The notes under the pieces: generated by a model
The model's database searches: none
What the model was told of the DNA's origin: nothing
What the model saw: only the letters and a program-made list of their open reading frames with translations
Shown here: positions 8,078 through 16,625 of the stretch, one piece after another
Layout: every line of letters starts with the position of its first letter
How positions within the stretch are numbered: the stretch's first letter is position 1
Made by a program: the position numbers and the translations under genes
Assembly: GCA_016721725.1 (NCBI GenBank)
Contig: JADKHN010000001.1
Coordinates: 1,240,001 to 1,304,000, forward strand
Length of the DNA: 64,000 nt
Source of the DNA: Chitinophagaceae bacterium
GTDB lineage: Bacteria > Bacteroidota > Bacteroidia > Chitinophagales > Chitinophagaceae
Reading direction: 5' to 3'

Positions 8078-9169
8078 ATGCGCATAGAACAAAAAATAAA
8101 ACTACTCATCATCATTCCCACGCTTGAATGCGGGGGATCTGAACGCTATGTGTCGTTGTTGTGCAGCCACATCGATGTGGAACAATTTGAACTGACCCTC
8201 GTGGTGCTCGACAACAGTCATCCTTTCTTTGAAGTGGATGCCCGCCGCGTTGAGTTGGTGGAACTGGGGATCAAAAGGGTACGCAACGCGCTCTTTGCCA
8301 TCAAACGAGTGATCTCGCAAAAGAACCCCGACATTGTTTATACTGCAGCTAATCACCTCAATGTATTATTGGCCACCTTCCGGTGGATGTTCCCCAAAAA
8401 GATGCTGTTCATCGCCCGGGAATCCAGTATCGTAAGCCTCAACAGCAAGCGGGCGAATTACCCGGAACTCTATGTCAGTCTGATCAGGAATTTCTATAAT
8501 CGTTTTGACCTCATCATCTGCCAGTCGGCCTACATGCAAATGGACCTCGTGAAACATTTTCATATTCCGGCCAATAAGACCCGGCACCTGGCGAACCCGG
8601 TGGCTGTGCCGGAAACCCTGTTGCCGGTCGCAGGATCAAAACAAGATCAACCCATTCCACATTTTATATCCGTGGCCCGTTTATCGGAAGAAAAGGGGAT
8701 CGACCGCCTGATCCGTTCCGTTTCTCTGTTGGGCATTGCTTTTCATTATCACATCATCGGCGAAGGTAAAGAGCGTGAAACACTGCAGCAATTGATCGAC
8801 CAGTTGCAATTGGGTGACAGGGTTTTCCTGGAAGGGGAAAAACTCAATCCCTGGCTTCATGCCTCGGACATGGATCTGTTTCTGATGGGTTCGCATTATG
8901 AAGGTTTTCCCAATGCCTTGTGTGAAGCGGGTATGCTGGGTATTCCCGCAGTGGCCTTCGATGCTCCCGGGGGGATCGGGGAGATCATCGTGGAAGGGGA
9001 GAACGGGTTATTGGTCAGGGACCATGATGAGCCGTTATTTGCAGCGAGCATTAATAAAGCCCTGAAGCATTCATTTGACCGCGAAAAGATAATAGCACTC
9101 ACAAAAAAACGTTATGCTGTTGACGTGATCATGGAGGAAACGGAGAAATTGTTCCGTTCGGTTTTGTAA
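8078..9169 (+). CDS. Family 4 glycosyltransferase
   Basis: The 363-residue cytoplasmic enzyme has the GT-B fold of GT4. The N-terminal domain begins LLIIIPTLECGGSERYV, with the glycine-rich acceptor-side loop GGSE. The donor domain begins near ISVARLSEEKGIDRLI and carries the E-x7-E motif EGFPNALCE with AFDAPGGIGEI after it. GT4 enzymes are retaining transferases that add hexoses, rhamnose or other sugars from nucleotide donors. Donor and acceptor cannot be assigned from the sequence. It sits between the FkbM methyltransferase and a second GT4. Confidence 0.85.
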   Translation: MRIEQKIKLLIIIPTLECGGSERYVSLLCSHIDVEQFELTLVVLDNSHPFFEVDARRVELVELGIKRVRNALFAIKRVISQKNPDIVYTAANHLNVLLATFRWMFPKKMLFIARESSIVSLNSKRANYPELYVSLIRNFYNRFDLIICQSAYMQMDLVKHFHIPANKTRHLANPVAVPETLLPVAGSKQDQPIPHFISVARLSEEKGIDRLIRSVSLLGIAFHYHIIGEGKERETLQQLIDQLQLGDRVFLEGEKLNPWLHASDMDLFLMGSHYEGFPNALCEAGMLGIPAVAFDAPGGIGEIIVEGENGLLVRDHDEPLFAASINKALKHSFDREKIIALTKKRYAVDVIMEETEKLFRSVL

Positions 9170-9245
9170 CCGGGGTAAGGCAAAGATTCTTGAGATAAAT
9201 AACGGATATTTGCTGCCCTCACCGCCGGATAAAAGAATTTTCTTA

Positions 9246-10418
9246 ATGAACGGAATCAAGCCCAGGCTGCTGATCTTTATCAATACCCTTCAATCGGGCG
9301 GAGCGGAGCGTGTGGTATCCCTGTTGCTCGAACACCTGAAGAACGACTTTGAGATCCACCTGGCGCTTTATACCCGTATCATCGATTATAAGATCCCGCC
9401 GGAGATCAGGATACTCGACCTGAAACAGCCGCTGGATCAGCCGCGCCTTTTCCGCCTCTTCACGATCCCCTTCCTGGCCCGTAAAGTGTATAAGTACTGT
9501 AAGAAAAATGAGATCCGGATAACCGTATCCTTTCTCAAGCGACCCTGCTACATCAGCGCACTGATGAAAAGCTGGTGGGGCTTCAAGGGCAAGATCATCA
9601 TGTGTGAACGTACCCACCTGACCACGCTCCTGCAGAATCAATCAGCCGTTTACCGCGCTTTCTCCCGCTTCATGGTGAAGTATTCTTACAAAAGGGCGAA
9701 CCTGGTGCTGACGAATTCCTATGCTATGCAGACCGACCTGGTGGAGCATTTTAATATTAAAACACCGGTAACGGTCATATACAATCCCATCGACCTGAAA
9801 TACATCCAGATCCATAAAACGGAACCATCCGGTCTTGTTTTTGATAAAGGGGTCTTTCATTTTGTGAATGTGGGCGGTTTCCGACGCGAAAAGAACCACC
9901 ATCTCCTCTTGCAGGCCTTTTACATCATCAAGCACCTGCCCTGCAAACTGGTTATCGTCGGTGGCGGGGTGATGGAGGAGGGCCTGAGGCAAAAGGTATC
10001 CGACCTGGGCATGGGTGAAAAAGTGATCTTCACCGGTTTTGTAAACAATCCTTTCAAATATGTGAATCAAAGCGATTGCTTTGTGCTGAGTTCCGAGGTA
10101 GAAGGCTTTCCCAATGTACTCATCGAGGCCCTGGCCTGCGGAAAACCGGTCATTTCCACCGATTGCAGCTCCGGTCCAAGGGAATTACTGGCCCCTTCAA
10201 CCGACCTGCACCACCGGGCCATCAATAATTACGAGATCGGCGAATATGGCATTTTAACCCCGGTGAATGATATCACCGCACTGGCAGCTGCCATGAAAAG
10301 GATCTATGAAGACCGGGAATTGCGTGACCAATTCGCTTCCCGGGCAACGGAAAGGGCCCGGCAATTTGATGTGGAGGAAATAAAACAGTATTTCCATGTC
10401 GCCTTTTCGGGCCTCTGA
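9246..10418 (+). CDS. Family 4 glycosyltransferase
   Basis: The 390-residue GT4 enzyme starts at ATG 9246 with IKPRLLIFINTLQSGGAERVV; a TTG 36 bp upstream is an unlikely start because the added residues are not family-like. The donor domain contains VNVGGFRREKNHHLLLQAF and the E-x7-E motif EGFPNVLIE followed by STDCSSGPRELLAP. The SSGPREIL-type ending is typical of GT4 enzymes that add GalNAc or galactose, but this does not fix the donor. It is 76 bp downstream of the previous GT4 and 54 bp upstream of the dTDP-glucose dehydratase gene. Confidence 0.85.
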   Translation: MNGIKPRLLIFINTLQSGGAERVVSLLLEHLKNDFEIHLALYTRIIDYKIPPEIRILDLKQPLDQPRLFRLFTIPFLARKVYKYCKKNEIRITVSFLKRPCYISALMKSWWGFKGKIIMCERTHLTTLLQNQSAVYRAFSRFMVKYSYKRANLVLTNSYAMQTDLVEHFNIKTPVTVIYNPIDLKYIQIHKTEPSGLVFDKGVFHFVNVGGFRREKNHHLLLQAFYIIKHLPCKLVIVGGGVMEEGLRQKVSDLGMGEKVIFTGFVNNPFKYVNQSDCFVLSSEVEGFPNVLIEALACGKPVISTDCSSGPRELLAPSTDLHHRAINNYEIGEYGILTPVNDITALAAAMKRIYEDRELRDQFASRATERARQFDVEEIKQYFHVAFSGL

Positions 10419-10472
10419 CAGGCGCTGTTCGTTAATTTATAGCTATTTTTACCCATTCAAAGACTGATCTTC

Positions 10473-11525
10473 ATGCATTCGATATTAATTACCGGAGGGG
10501 CAGGATTTATCGGGTCGCACCTGACCCGTTTATTTGTGACCCGATACCCCAATTACCGGGTCGTCAACCTCGACAAGCTGACCTATGCCGGTAATCTCGA
10601 GAACCTGAAGGATATCGAGGGTATGCCCAATTACCAGTTTGTAAAAGGGGATGTGACCGACCTGGAACAGGTCCGCGGCCTTTTTGCCGAACATCGGTTC
10701 ACCGGGGTTTTGCATTGCGCGGCGGAAAGCCATGTGGACCGTTCCATCACCGATCCGCTTTCCTTTGTCACCACCAATGTCCTGGGTACGGCGGCTGTGT
10801 TGCAGGCTGCAAAGGAAGCCTGGACAGGAGCCATGGACGATAAAGTATTCTACCATATTTCCACGGATGAGGTGTACGGTTCACTGGGTAAGGAAGGGTT
10901 TTTCACGGAAAAGACAGCCTATGATCCCCGCAGTCCGTATTCCGCTTCCAAAGCCTCCTCCGATCATATGGTGAGGGCGTTCTATCATACCTATGGATTG
11001 CCGGTGAAGATCTCCAATTGCAGTAATAATTACGGGCCCTATCATTTTCCGGAGAAACTGATCCCGCTTTGCATACACAATATCATCAACAGCAAGCCCC
11101 TGCCGGTTTACGGAAAAGGCGAGAATGTGCGTGACTGGCTCTATGTAGAGGACCATGTGCGGGCGATCGACCTCATTTTCCACCAGGGGAAGGTCGGTGA
11201 GACCTACAATATCGGCGGGCACAACGAGTGGACGAATATCGACCTGGTGAAGGAACTCTGCCGGCAAATGGACGAGAAGCTGGGACGTGATAAAGGGACC
11301 AGTGAACAATTGATCACGTTTGTAAAAGACCGTGCCGGCCATGATCTGCGTTATGCCATCGATGCCACGAAGCTGAAGAACGAACTGGGTTGGGTGCCGT
11401 CCTTACAGTTCGAGGAGGGGATCTCGAAGACCATTGATTGGTATCTGGCGAATAAGGAATGGCTGGATGATGTGACGAGCGGCAATTACCTCCGGTATTA
11501 CGATCAGCAATATCATAAAAGATAA
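10473..11525 (+). CDS. rfbB: dTDP-glucose 4,6-dehydratase
   Basis: The 350-residue extended short-chain dehydrogenase converts dTDP-glucose to dTDP-4-keto-6-deoxyglucose, the branch point for rhamnose, Fuc4N, Qui4N and related sugars. It has the NAD-binding motif GGAGFIGSHL at residues 8-17, the substrate-side motif STDEVYG with the catalytic Asp-Glu pair, and YSASKASSDH with the catalytic Tyr and Lys. Length is normal. It is followed 3 bp later by the thymidylyltransferase that makes its substrate. No RmlC or RmlD gene is present in the window, so the product probably goes to the WecE-type aminotransferase at 15.5 kb rather than to rhamnose made here. Confidence 0.95.
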   Translation: MHSILITGGAGFIGSHLTRLFVTRYPNYRVVNLDKLTYAGNLENLKDIEGMPNYQFVKGDVTDLEQVRGLFAEHRFTGVLHCAAESHVDRSITDPLSFVTTNVLGTAAVLQAAKEAWTGAMDDKVFYHISTDEVYGSLGKEGFFTEKTAYDPRSPYSASKASSDHMVRAFYHTYGLPVKISNCSNNYGPYHFPEKLIPLCIHNIINSKPLPVYGKGENVRDWLYVEDHVRAIDLIFHQGKVGETYNIGGHNEWTNIDLVKELCRQMDEKLGRDKGTSEQLITFVKDRAGHDLRYAIDATKLKNELGWVPSLQFEEGISKTIDWYLANKEWLDDVTSGNYLRYYDQQYHKR

Positions 11526-11528
11526 ATC

Positions 11529-12392
11529 ATGAAAGGAATCATCCTCGCAGGCGGCTCCGGTACCAGGCTATATCCCATTACCAGGGGGATCAGCAAGCAG
11601 CTCATGCCGATCTATGATAAGCCCATGATCTATTATCCCTTGAGCACACTCATGCTGGCGGGGATCCGGGAGATCCTGGTGATCACCACGCCCGAAGACC
11701 AGGATCAGTTCAAAAGATTATTGGGAGATGGCAGTCAATGGGGATGTGCCATATCCTATGCCAAACAGGAAGTGCCCAATGGATTGGCCCAGGCCTTCGT
11801 GATCGGGGAATCGTTCATTGGAAAAGACAGTGTCGCCCTGGTACTGGGGGATAATATTTTTTACGGCAGCGGATTCAGCAAGATGCTTCAGGGTTGTGTG
11901 GATCCTGACGGGGCAGTGATCTTCGCCTACCCGGTGGTGGATCCCGAGCGGTATGGCGTGGTGGAATTCGATGCAGACCGAAAGGCCCTGAGCATCGAGG
12001 AAAAGCCCGCGGCGCCTAAAAGTAATTTCGCCGTGCCCGGCTTGTATTTTTATGACAACGACGTGGTGGAGATCGCGAAGAATATCAAACCGAGTGCAAG
12101 GGGCGAATACGAAATTACCACCGTGAATGATCACTACCTGCAGCGGGGCAAACTGAAAGTGGCCGTGCTCGACCGCGGTTTCGCCTGGCTTGATACGGGT
12201 ACATTCGAATCGTTGCACGACGCTTCGGAATATGTAAGGGTGATCGAAAAAAGGCAGGGCCTGAAGATCGGGTGCCCGGAAGAGATCGCTTACCGGATGG
12301 GTTTCATCAGCAGGGCCCGGCTGGAAGTGCTGGTTGAAGAACTCCTCAAGAGCGGCTATGGGGAATACCTGAAAAAATTGACAGCCCATTAA
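11529..12392 (+). CDS. rfbA: Glucose-1-phosphate thymidylyltransferase
   Basis: The 287-residue nucleotidyltransferase joins dTTP and glucose-1-phosphate to give dTDP-glucose. The N-terminal GIILAGGSGTRLYPIT and the following KQLMPIYDKPMIYYPLSTL are the RmlA nucleotide- and sugar-binding signatures, and EEKP and DTGTFESLHDAS occur at the expected places. The length matches RmlA of enteric bacteria. It lies directly behind rfbB and 23 bp before the WlbA-like gene. It supplies the precursor for the dTDP-sugar branch of the locus. Confidence 0.95.
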   Translation: MKGIILAGGSGTRLYPITRGISKQLMPIYDKPMIYYPLSTLMLAGIREILVITTPEDQDQFKRLLGDGSQWGCAISYAKQEVPNGLAQAFVIGESFIGKDSVALVLGDNIFYGSGFSKMLQGCVDPDGAVIFAYPVVDPERYGVVEFDADRKALSIEEKPAAPKSNFAVPGLYFYDNDVVEIAKNIKPSARGEYEITTVNDHYLQRGKLKVAVLDRGFAWLDTGTFESLHDASEYVRVIEKRQGLKIGCPEEIAYRMGFISRARLEVLVEELLKSGYGEYLKKLTAH

Positions 12393-12415
12393 TTAATAGC
12401 AATGAAGGGAAAAAA

Positions 12416-13315
12416 ATGAAAAATTTCGCACTGATCGGCGCCGGCGGGTATATCGCACCCCGGCATATGAAGGCCATAAAGGATACGGGCAATAACCTGA
12501 TCGCATCGCTGGATAAGCACGATTCGGTGGGCATACTCGACAGCTATTTCCCGGAAGCTGATTTTTTCACTGAATTCGAACGTTTCGACAGGCACCTCGA
12601 AAAATTGAAACGCCAGGGTATCCGGACCGACTTCGTAAGCGTATGCAGCCCCAATTACCTCCATGATGCGCATATCCGGTTTGGATTGCGTATCGGTGCC
12701 AACGTCATTTGCGAAAAGCCCATTGTTCTCAATCCCTGGAACCTCGACGCCCTGGATGAAATTGAAAAGGAGACCGGCAGGCAGGTCTTCACCATCCTGC
12801 AGTTGCGCCTCCACCCGGCCATCATCGCGCTGAAAAAAAAGATCTCTGCCGGTCCAAAGGATAAAAAGTACGACATCAAACTTCAATACATCACTTCACG
12901 CGGACATTGGTACCACACCAGCTGGAAAGGGGATATCCAAAAGAGCGGTGGCATCGCTACCAATATCGGGGTGCATTTTTTCGATATGCTGCTGTGGATA
13001 TTCGGCGACGTAAAGGAAAATACGGTGATCAAACATTCGGCTCAAACGGCCGTGGGTAAACTGGAACTGGAACAGGCAAGCGTGGACTGGATGCTGAGCA
13101 TTGACGCCGATACCCTGCCGGGAGAGGCGAAAGCCGCTGGAAAACGTACGTTCAGGTCGCTGACGATCGACGGCGAGGCTTTTGAGTTCAGCGAGGGCTT
13201 TACCGACCTGCACACGCAATCTTATATCCATATCATCAACGGAGAGGGTTTCACCCTGAATGAGACACGGAAATCCATTGAACTGGTTCATCAAATCAGG
13301 AATCAGTCAGTATAA
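12416..13315 (+). CDS. WlbA/WbpB-like UDP-GlcNAcA 3-dehydrogenase (Gfo/Idh/MocA family)
   Basis: The 299-residue NAD-dependent oxidoreductase has an N-terminal Rossmann fold (LIGAGGYIAPRHMKAI) and the family motif EKPIVLNPWNL with Lys101. The stretch GRHWYHTSWKGD-like followed by QKSGGIATNIGVHFFDMLLW is characteristic of WlbA/WbpB, which oxidise C3 of UDP-N-acetylglucosaminuronic acid so that it can be transaminated. The next step needs a WbpE-type aminotransferase and then a WbpD-type acetyltransferase; the latter is at 5.2 kb, while the former and the UDP-GlcNAc 6-dehydrogenase are not in the window. The start ATG follows an A-rich run. Confidence 0.8.
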   Translation: MKNFALIGAGGYIAPRHMKAIKDTGNNLIASLDKHDSVGILDSYFPEADFFTEFERFDRHLEKLKRQGIRTDFVSVCSPNYLHDAHIRFGLRIGANVICEKPIVLNPWNLDALDEIEKETGRQVFTILQLRLHPAIIALKKKISAGPKDKKYDIKLQYITSRGHWYHTSWKGDIQKSGGIATNIGVHFFDMLLWIFGDVKENTVIKHSAQTAVGKLELEQASVDWMLSIDADTLPGEAKAAGKRTFRSLTIDGEAFEFSEGFTDLHTQSYIHIINGEGFTLNETRKSIELVHQIRNQSV

Positions 13316-13325
13316 ATAAAGTTAA

Positions 13326-14678
13326 TTGACTTTAAAAAAGAGTATATCATTCACGTTTGGGGCCCAACTGATCAATACCTGCATTGGCTTTGTTTCCTCG
13401 GTGATCATCACCCGGATCCTCGGTACCGAGGGCAGGGGGGAAAATGCCATCTTCACCAATTCCATCGCATTCGCCGTTCTTTTCTTTGGCTTCAGCATCA
13501 ATTCAACCATTCCCTATTTTATCAATTCGGGAAAGGCGAAAGCCGAAGAAGTGCTGTCCACGATGATCGTTTATATCTTAGGCAGTACCCTGTTGCTCTA
13601 TTTCACCCTGGAATTGCTTGATCATTTTGGCAGACTGGGTTGGGCCCTGCCGGGGTCCATACAGAACTGGCAATACAAACTGATCTTCATCGGGATCTAT
13701 ATCACCTCATTGGTCAACGGGGTGCTGACCAGTTTTCTTTCTGCCTATAAAAAATTCAGAGAGATCGCCATCTACAGCGTTCTGTTCCAGTTCCTGCCCC
13801 TGGTGGTCTACCTCCTGCTGTATTTTGGAGTGATCCCATATACCCCGGCCGGAGCCTTTAAGATCATCGTGATCATCACGGCGCTGCTGGCCCTCGCCTC
13901 CACGTTGTCTTTGATCATTTTGGTGGTGAGATACCTGGCGATCGGGCCCGGAAAAAAACTGATCCCCGTAACCCTGATCAAACAGTTTGTGTTGTTCTCC
14001 TCGATGGCCTATATCGGGAACGTAGCCACTTTTTTCAATTACAAACTCGATTTTTGGGTAGTGGATGCGTATTGGGGCAAGTCGCAACTGGGTATTTATT
14101 CCCTGGCGGCCCAATTGTCCCAATTGTTGTGGATGCTGCCATCAGCCATCGCAACGGTGCTTTATTCCTATGCCGGCAGCCTGGGCAGGGAAGAAGCGGT
14201 ACGGTATACGATCAAATTGAAACAGATCGCTTTCTATGCCACACTGGTTTTCGCCATCATTGGCCTGGGGCTTGCTTATTTCCTGATCCCGGTGCTTTAC
14301 GGCCGCGAATTCACCTTCGCGTTCAACCTGATCGGTATCTTTTTCATCGGGGTGATCCCGTTCAGCATCCCAACCGTACTGGCCAGCCTTTTTGCTGCCA
14401 TGGGGAATTTCAGGGTCAGTTTCTGGATCTCCCTGATCGTTTTCGGGATCTCAACCGGGATGTATTTTATATTGATACCCCGATACGGACTTTATGGCGG
14501 CGCCGCGGCATCTGCGATCGCCTACCTGATCGCCTCCATTATCAGTGAGGTCGTTTTTTGCAGGACATATCATGTACATCCGCTCAACCTTTTCATGCCG
14601 GAGCGCAATTTTTTCCTCCTGCGTAAAATTAAAAATATATTTCAGGGCCCCGATCCGAACGGAAGGTTGGGGGAATGA
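13326..14678 (+). CDS. Wzx-type oligosaccharide flippase
   Basis: The 450-residue protein has about 12-14 membrane helices and belongs to the polysaccharide transporter branch of the MOP superfamily. It begins LKKSISFTFGAQLINTCIGF, the usual Wzx N-terminus, so TTG 13326 is taken as the start; an in-frame TAA lies directly upstream and no earlier start exists. Helix-rich segments with SQLGIYSLAAQLSQLLWMLP and YGLYGGAAASAIAYLIASI near the C-terminus are typical. It would move a lipid-linked repeat unit across the inner membrane. It is one of three flippases in the locus, and its stop is followed by a promoter motif for the next block. Confidence 0.8.
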   Translation: MTLKKSISFTFGAQLINTCIGFVSSVIITRILGTEGRGENAIFTNSIAFAVLFFGFSINSTIPYFINSGKAKAEEVLSTMIVYILGSTLLLYFTLELLDHFGRLGWALPGSIQNWQYKLIFIGIYITSLVNGVLTSFLSAYKKFREIAIYSVLFQFLPLVVYLLLYFGVIPYTPAGAFKIIVIITALLALASTLSLIILVVRYLAIGPGKKLIPVTLIKQFVLFSSMAYIGNVATFFNYKLDFWVVDAYWGKSQLGIYSLAAQLSQLLWMLPSAIATVLYSYAGSLGREEAVRYTIKLKQIAFYATLVFAIIGLGLAYFLIPVLYGREFTFAFNLIGIFFIGVIPFSIPTVLASLFAAMGNFRVSFWISLIVFGISTGMYFILIPRYGLYGGAAASAIAYLIASIISEVVFCRTYHVHPLNLFMPERNFFLLRKIKNIFQGPDPNGRLGE

Positions 14679-14696
14679 TTAAAATAAATAATTTTG
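14667..14696 (+). promoter_or_regulatory. Putative promoter of the wecE block
   Basis: TTG at 14667-14669 is followed after 19 bp by TAATTTTG at 14689-14696, matching both parts of the Bacteroidota promoter. It overlaps the end of the flippase gene and lies about 43 bp before ATG 14739, so the methyltransferase, wecE and GT56 genes can be expressed separately. Confidence 0.6.
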
Positions 14697-14738
14697 ATGC
14701 TTCAACTAAATTTTATCTAATAAAAAACGAAAGATTAC

Positions 14739-15509
14739 ATGAGTAATTTCATCAAGGATTTCTGGGAAAAACAGGCCATTACATTTAAGGATTCACACAG
14801 TGCTTCCTGGGGAGACAATTACGCGATCGATCTTGAGATCGAGAATATCTCAACCCATATCAAGGAGGGTGACGTCGTTCTCGACGTCGGTTGCGCTAAC
14901 GGTCATGCCACGCTAGCCATGTTGCAGAAAAAACCCGGCAAACTCTACGGGGTGGACTACGCGGAAAATATGATCCTTTATGCCAATGAGAATAAAGCCA
15001 AGCTTGCCGACAATCAAAACGTTTTTTTTGAAGTAGGCGATATCACGAATCTCCAATTTGAAGATGATTATTTCGATGTGGTGTTTACAACCAGGGTGCT
15101 CATTAACCTGCCCAACTGGGAAGAGCAGATCAAGGGGATCGAGGAGTGCATCCGCATCACAAAGCCCGGCGGCACCATTATCCTTTCCGAAGCTTTTTGG
15201 GAACCCCTGGTCCTGCTGAACAGCTTGCGTAACCTGAAAGGTCTGCCGGCTCTTGTGGAGCATGACTTCAACCGGTATCTTAAAAAGGAAAAACTGGAAA
15301 GATGGCTTCAGCAAAGGCAACTGGTTTTTTCCGTTGAGGAATTCAGTTCCATTTATTACCTGGGATCCCGCTTTTTAAGGGAGCTGGTGACCAATCCTTC
15401 GGATTACCCGGGGTACACTAACCCCATCAATAAAATATTTTACGATATCGAGAAATCGTTCTCAGGCGGTGGATTCGGCATACAACAAGCTTATATTATC
15501 AAGAAATGA
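14739..15509 (+). CDS. Class I SAM-dependent methyltransferase
   Basis: The 256-residue protein has a seven-beta-strand methyltransferase fold with motif I VVLDVGCANGHATLAML near residues 46-62, the acidic loop GVDYAENM and a motif with DVVFTTRVLINLPNW. C-terminal residues beyond the core (about 160-256) have no motif I recognise. The substrate is probably a sugar of the local glycan. The gene overlaps wecE by 4 bp (ATGA), implying translational coupling with dTDP-Fuc4N synthesis, so N- or O-methylation of that residue is a reasonable guess. The base composition of this gene and the two following is visibly more AT-rich than that of neighbours. Confidence 0.8.
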   Translation: MSNFIKDFWEKQAITFKDSHSASWGDNYAIDLEIENISTHIKEGDVVLDVGCANGHATLAMLQKKPGKLYGVDYAENMILYANENKAKLADNQNVFFEVGDITNLQFEDDYFDVVFTTRVLINLPNWEEQIKGIEECIRITKPGGTIILSEAFWEPLVLLNSLRNLKGLPALVEHDFNRYLKKEKLERWLQQRQLVFSVEEFSSIYYLGSRFLRELVTNPSDYPGYTNPINKIFYDIEKSFSGGGFGIQQAYIIKK

Positions 15510-16624
15510 TCCCATTTAATAAACCATTCCTGACGGGAAATGAGTTCAAGTATATTCAGGAAGCCGTTGCATCCGGGAAGATTTCAGGTGATGGGATGTT
15601 TACTAAAAAAAGCCACGAATTCTTTGAAAACAGGTATGGGTTTAAGAAATGCCTGCTCACCACAAGCTGTACCGACGCGTTGGAACTGGCCGCCCTGTTG
15701 ATCGATATTGCGCCGGGCGATGAAGTGATCCTGCCGTCCTACACCTTTGTAAGTACTGCCAATGCTTTTGTATTGCGGGGCGCGAAACTGGTATTCACGG
15801 ACAGCGGCCCGGACAATCCGAATATGGATGTAAATGCCATAGAACCCCTGATCACTTCTCGCACCAGGGCAATCGTACCTGTGCATTACGCAGGAATAGC
15901 CTGTGATATGGATGTGATCATGGAACTGGCGAATAAATACAACCTCTACGTTATTGAGGACGCCGCACAGGCCATCGACAGTTTTTATAAAGGGCGCCCG
16001 CTGGGTGGCATCGGCCATTTAGGGGCCTTCAGTTTTCATGAAACAAAGAATATCAGCAGCGGTGAAGGCGGCATGCTGGCCATAAACGATGATAAATTCA
16101 TCAAGCGGGCGGAGATCATCCGTGAAAAAGGAACCAACCGGAGCCAGTACTTCAGGGGCGAAGTGGATAAATACGGATGGGTGGAACCCGGGTCCTCATT
16201 TTTACCCAGCGACTTAATTGCTGCTTTTCTCTTCGCCCAACTGGAAAGGCTGGATATGATTCAGCAGAAAAGAAAGGCTTTGTGGGACCTTTACGCAACC
16301 GAACTGGAACCGCTTCGTTCGATCATACAACTACCTGAGATTCCCGGATACGCCACCAATAATGCCCACATGTTCTACATCGTTTGCAGGAACCTGGATG
16401 AACGTACACGCCTCATCAGCCTGTTGAAGCAGCATGATATTTTGTCTGTTTTTCATTATTTGTCATTGCATGAGAGCGCTTATTACAAGAATAAGCACGA
16501 CGGCAGGATTTTGCAGAATGCGGATCATTATACAGAATGTCTGCTGCGATTACCTATGTTTTTTAACCTGGAATTTTCGGAAGTAAATCTTATTTGCGAT
16601 CTCATTAAAAAGTTTTACAACTAA
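15506..16624 (+). CDS. wecE: dTDP-4-amino-4,6-dideoxygalactose transaminase
   Basis: The 372-residue DegT/DnrJ/EryC1 PLP enzyme closely follows the known WecE/RffA sequence. Shared stretches include GDEVILPSYTFVSTANAFVL, RAIVPVHYAGIACDMD and REKGTNRSQYFRGEVDKY. The PLP lysine is K181 in SFHETKN, the same number as in the E. coli protein. WecE converts dTDP-4-keto-6-deoxyglucose to dTDP-Fuc4N with glutamate as amino donor. RfbA and RfbB encoded 4 kb upstream supply the substrate. The GT56 transferase that uses the acetylated product in enteric bacteria follows 1 bp later. No WecD-type GNAT acetyltransferase is present; one of the two hexapeptide acyltransferases may take that role. Confidence 0.93.
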   Translation: MIPFNKPFLTGNEFKYIQEAVASGKISGDGMFTKKSHEFFENRYGFKKCLLTTSCTDALELAALLIDIAPGDEVILPSYTFVSTANAFVLRGAKLVFTDSGPDNPNMDVNAIEPLITSRTRAIVPVHYAGIACDMDVIMELANKYNLYVIEDAAQAIDSFYKGRPLGGIGHLGAFSFHETKNISSGEGGMLAINDDKFIKRAEIIREKGTNRSQYFRGEVDKYGWVEPGSSFLPSDLIAAFLFAQLERLDMIQQKRKALWDLYATELEPLRSIIQLPEIPGYATNNAHMFYIVCRNLDERTRLISLLKQHDILSVFHYLSLHESAYYKNKHDGRILQNADHYTECLLRLPMFFNLEFSEVNLICDLIKKFYN

Positions 16625-16625
16625 A

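Noticed and set aside
10444..10451. TATTTTTA as a promoter before rfbB
   Set aside because: The conserved final G of TAnnTTTG is A and no -33 TTG is present; the gene is probably transcribed from upstream.
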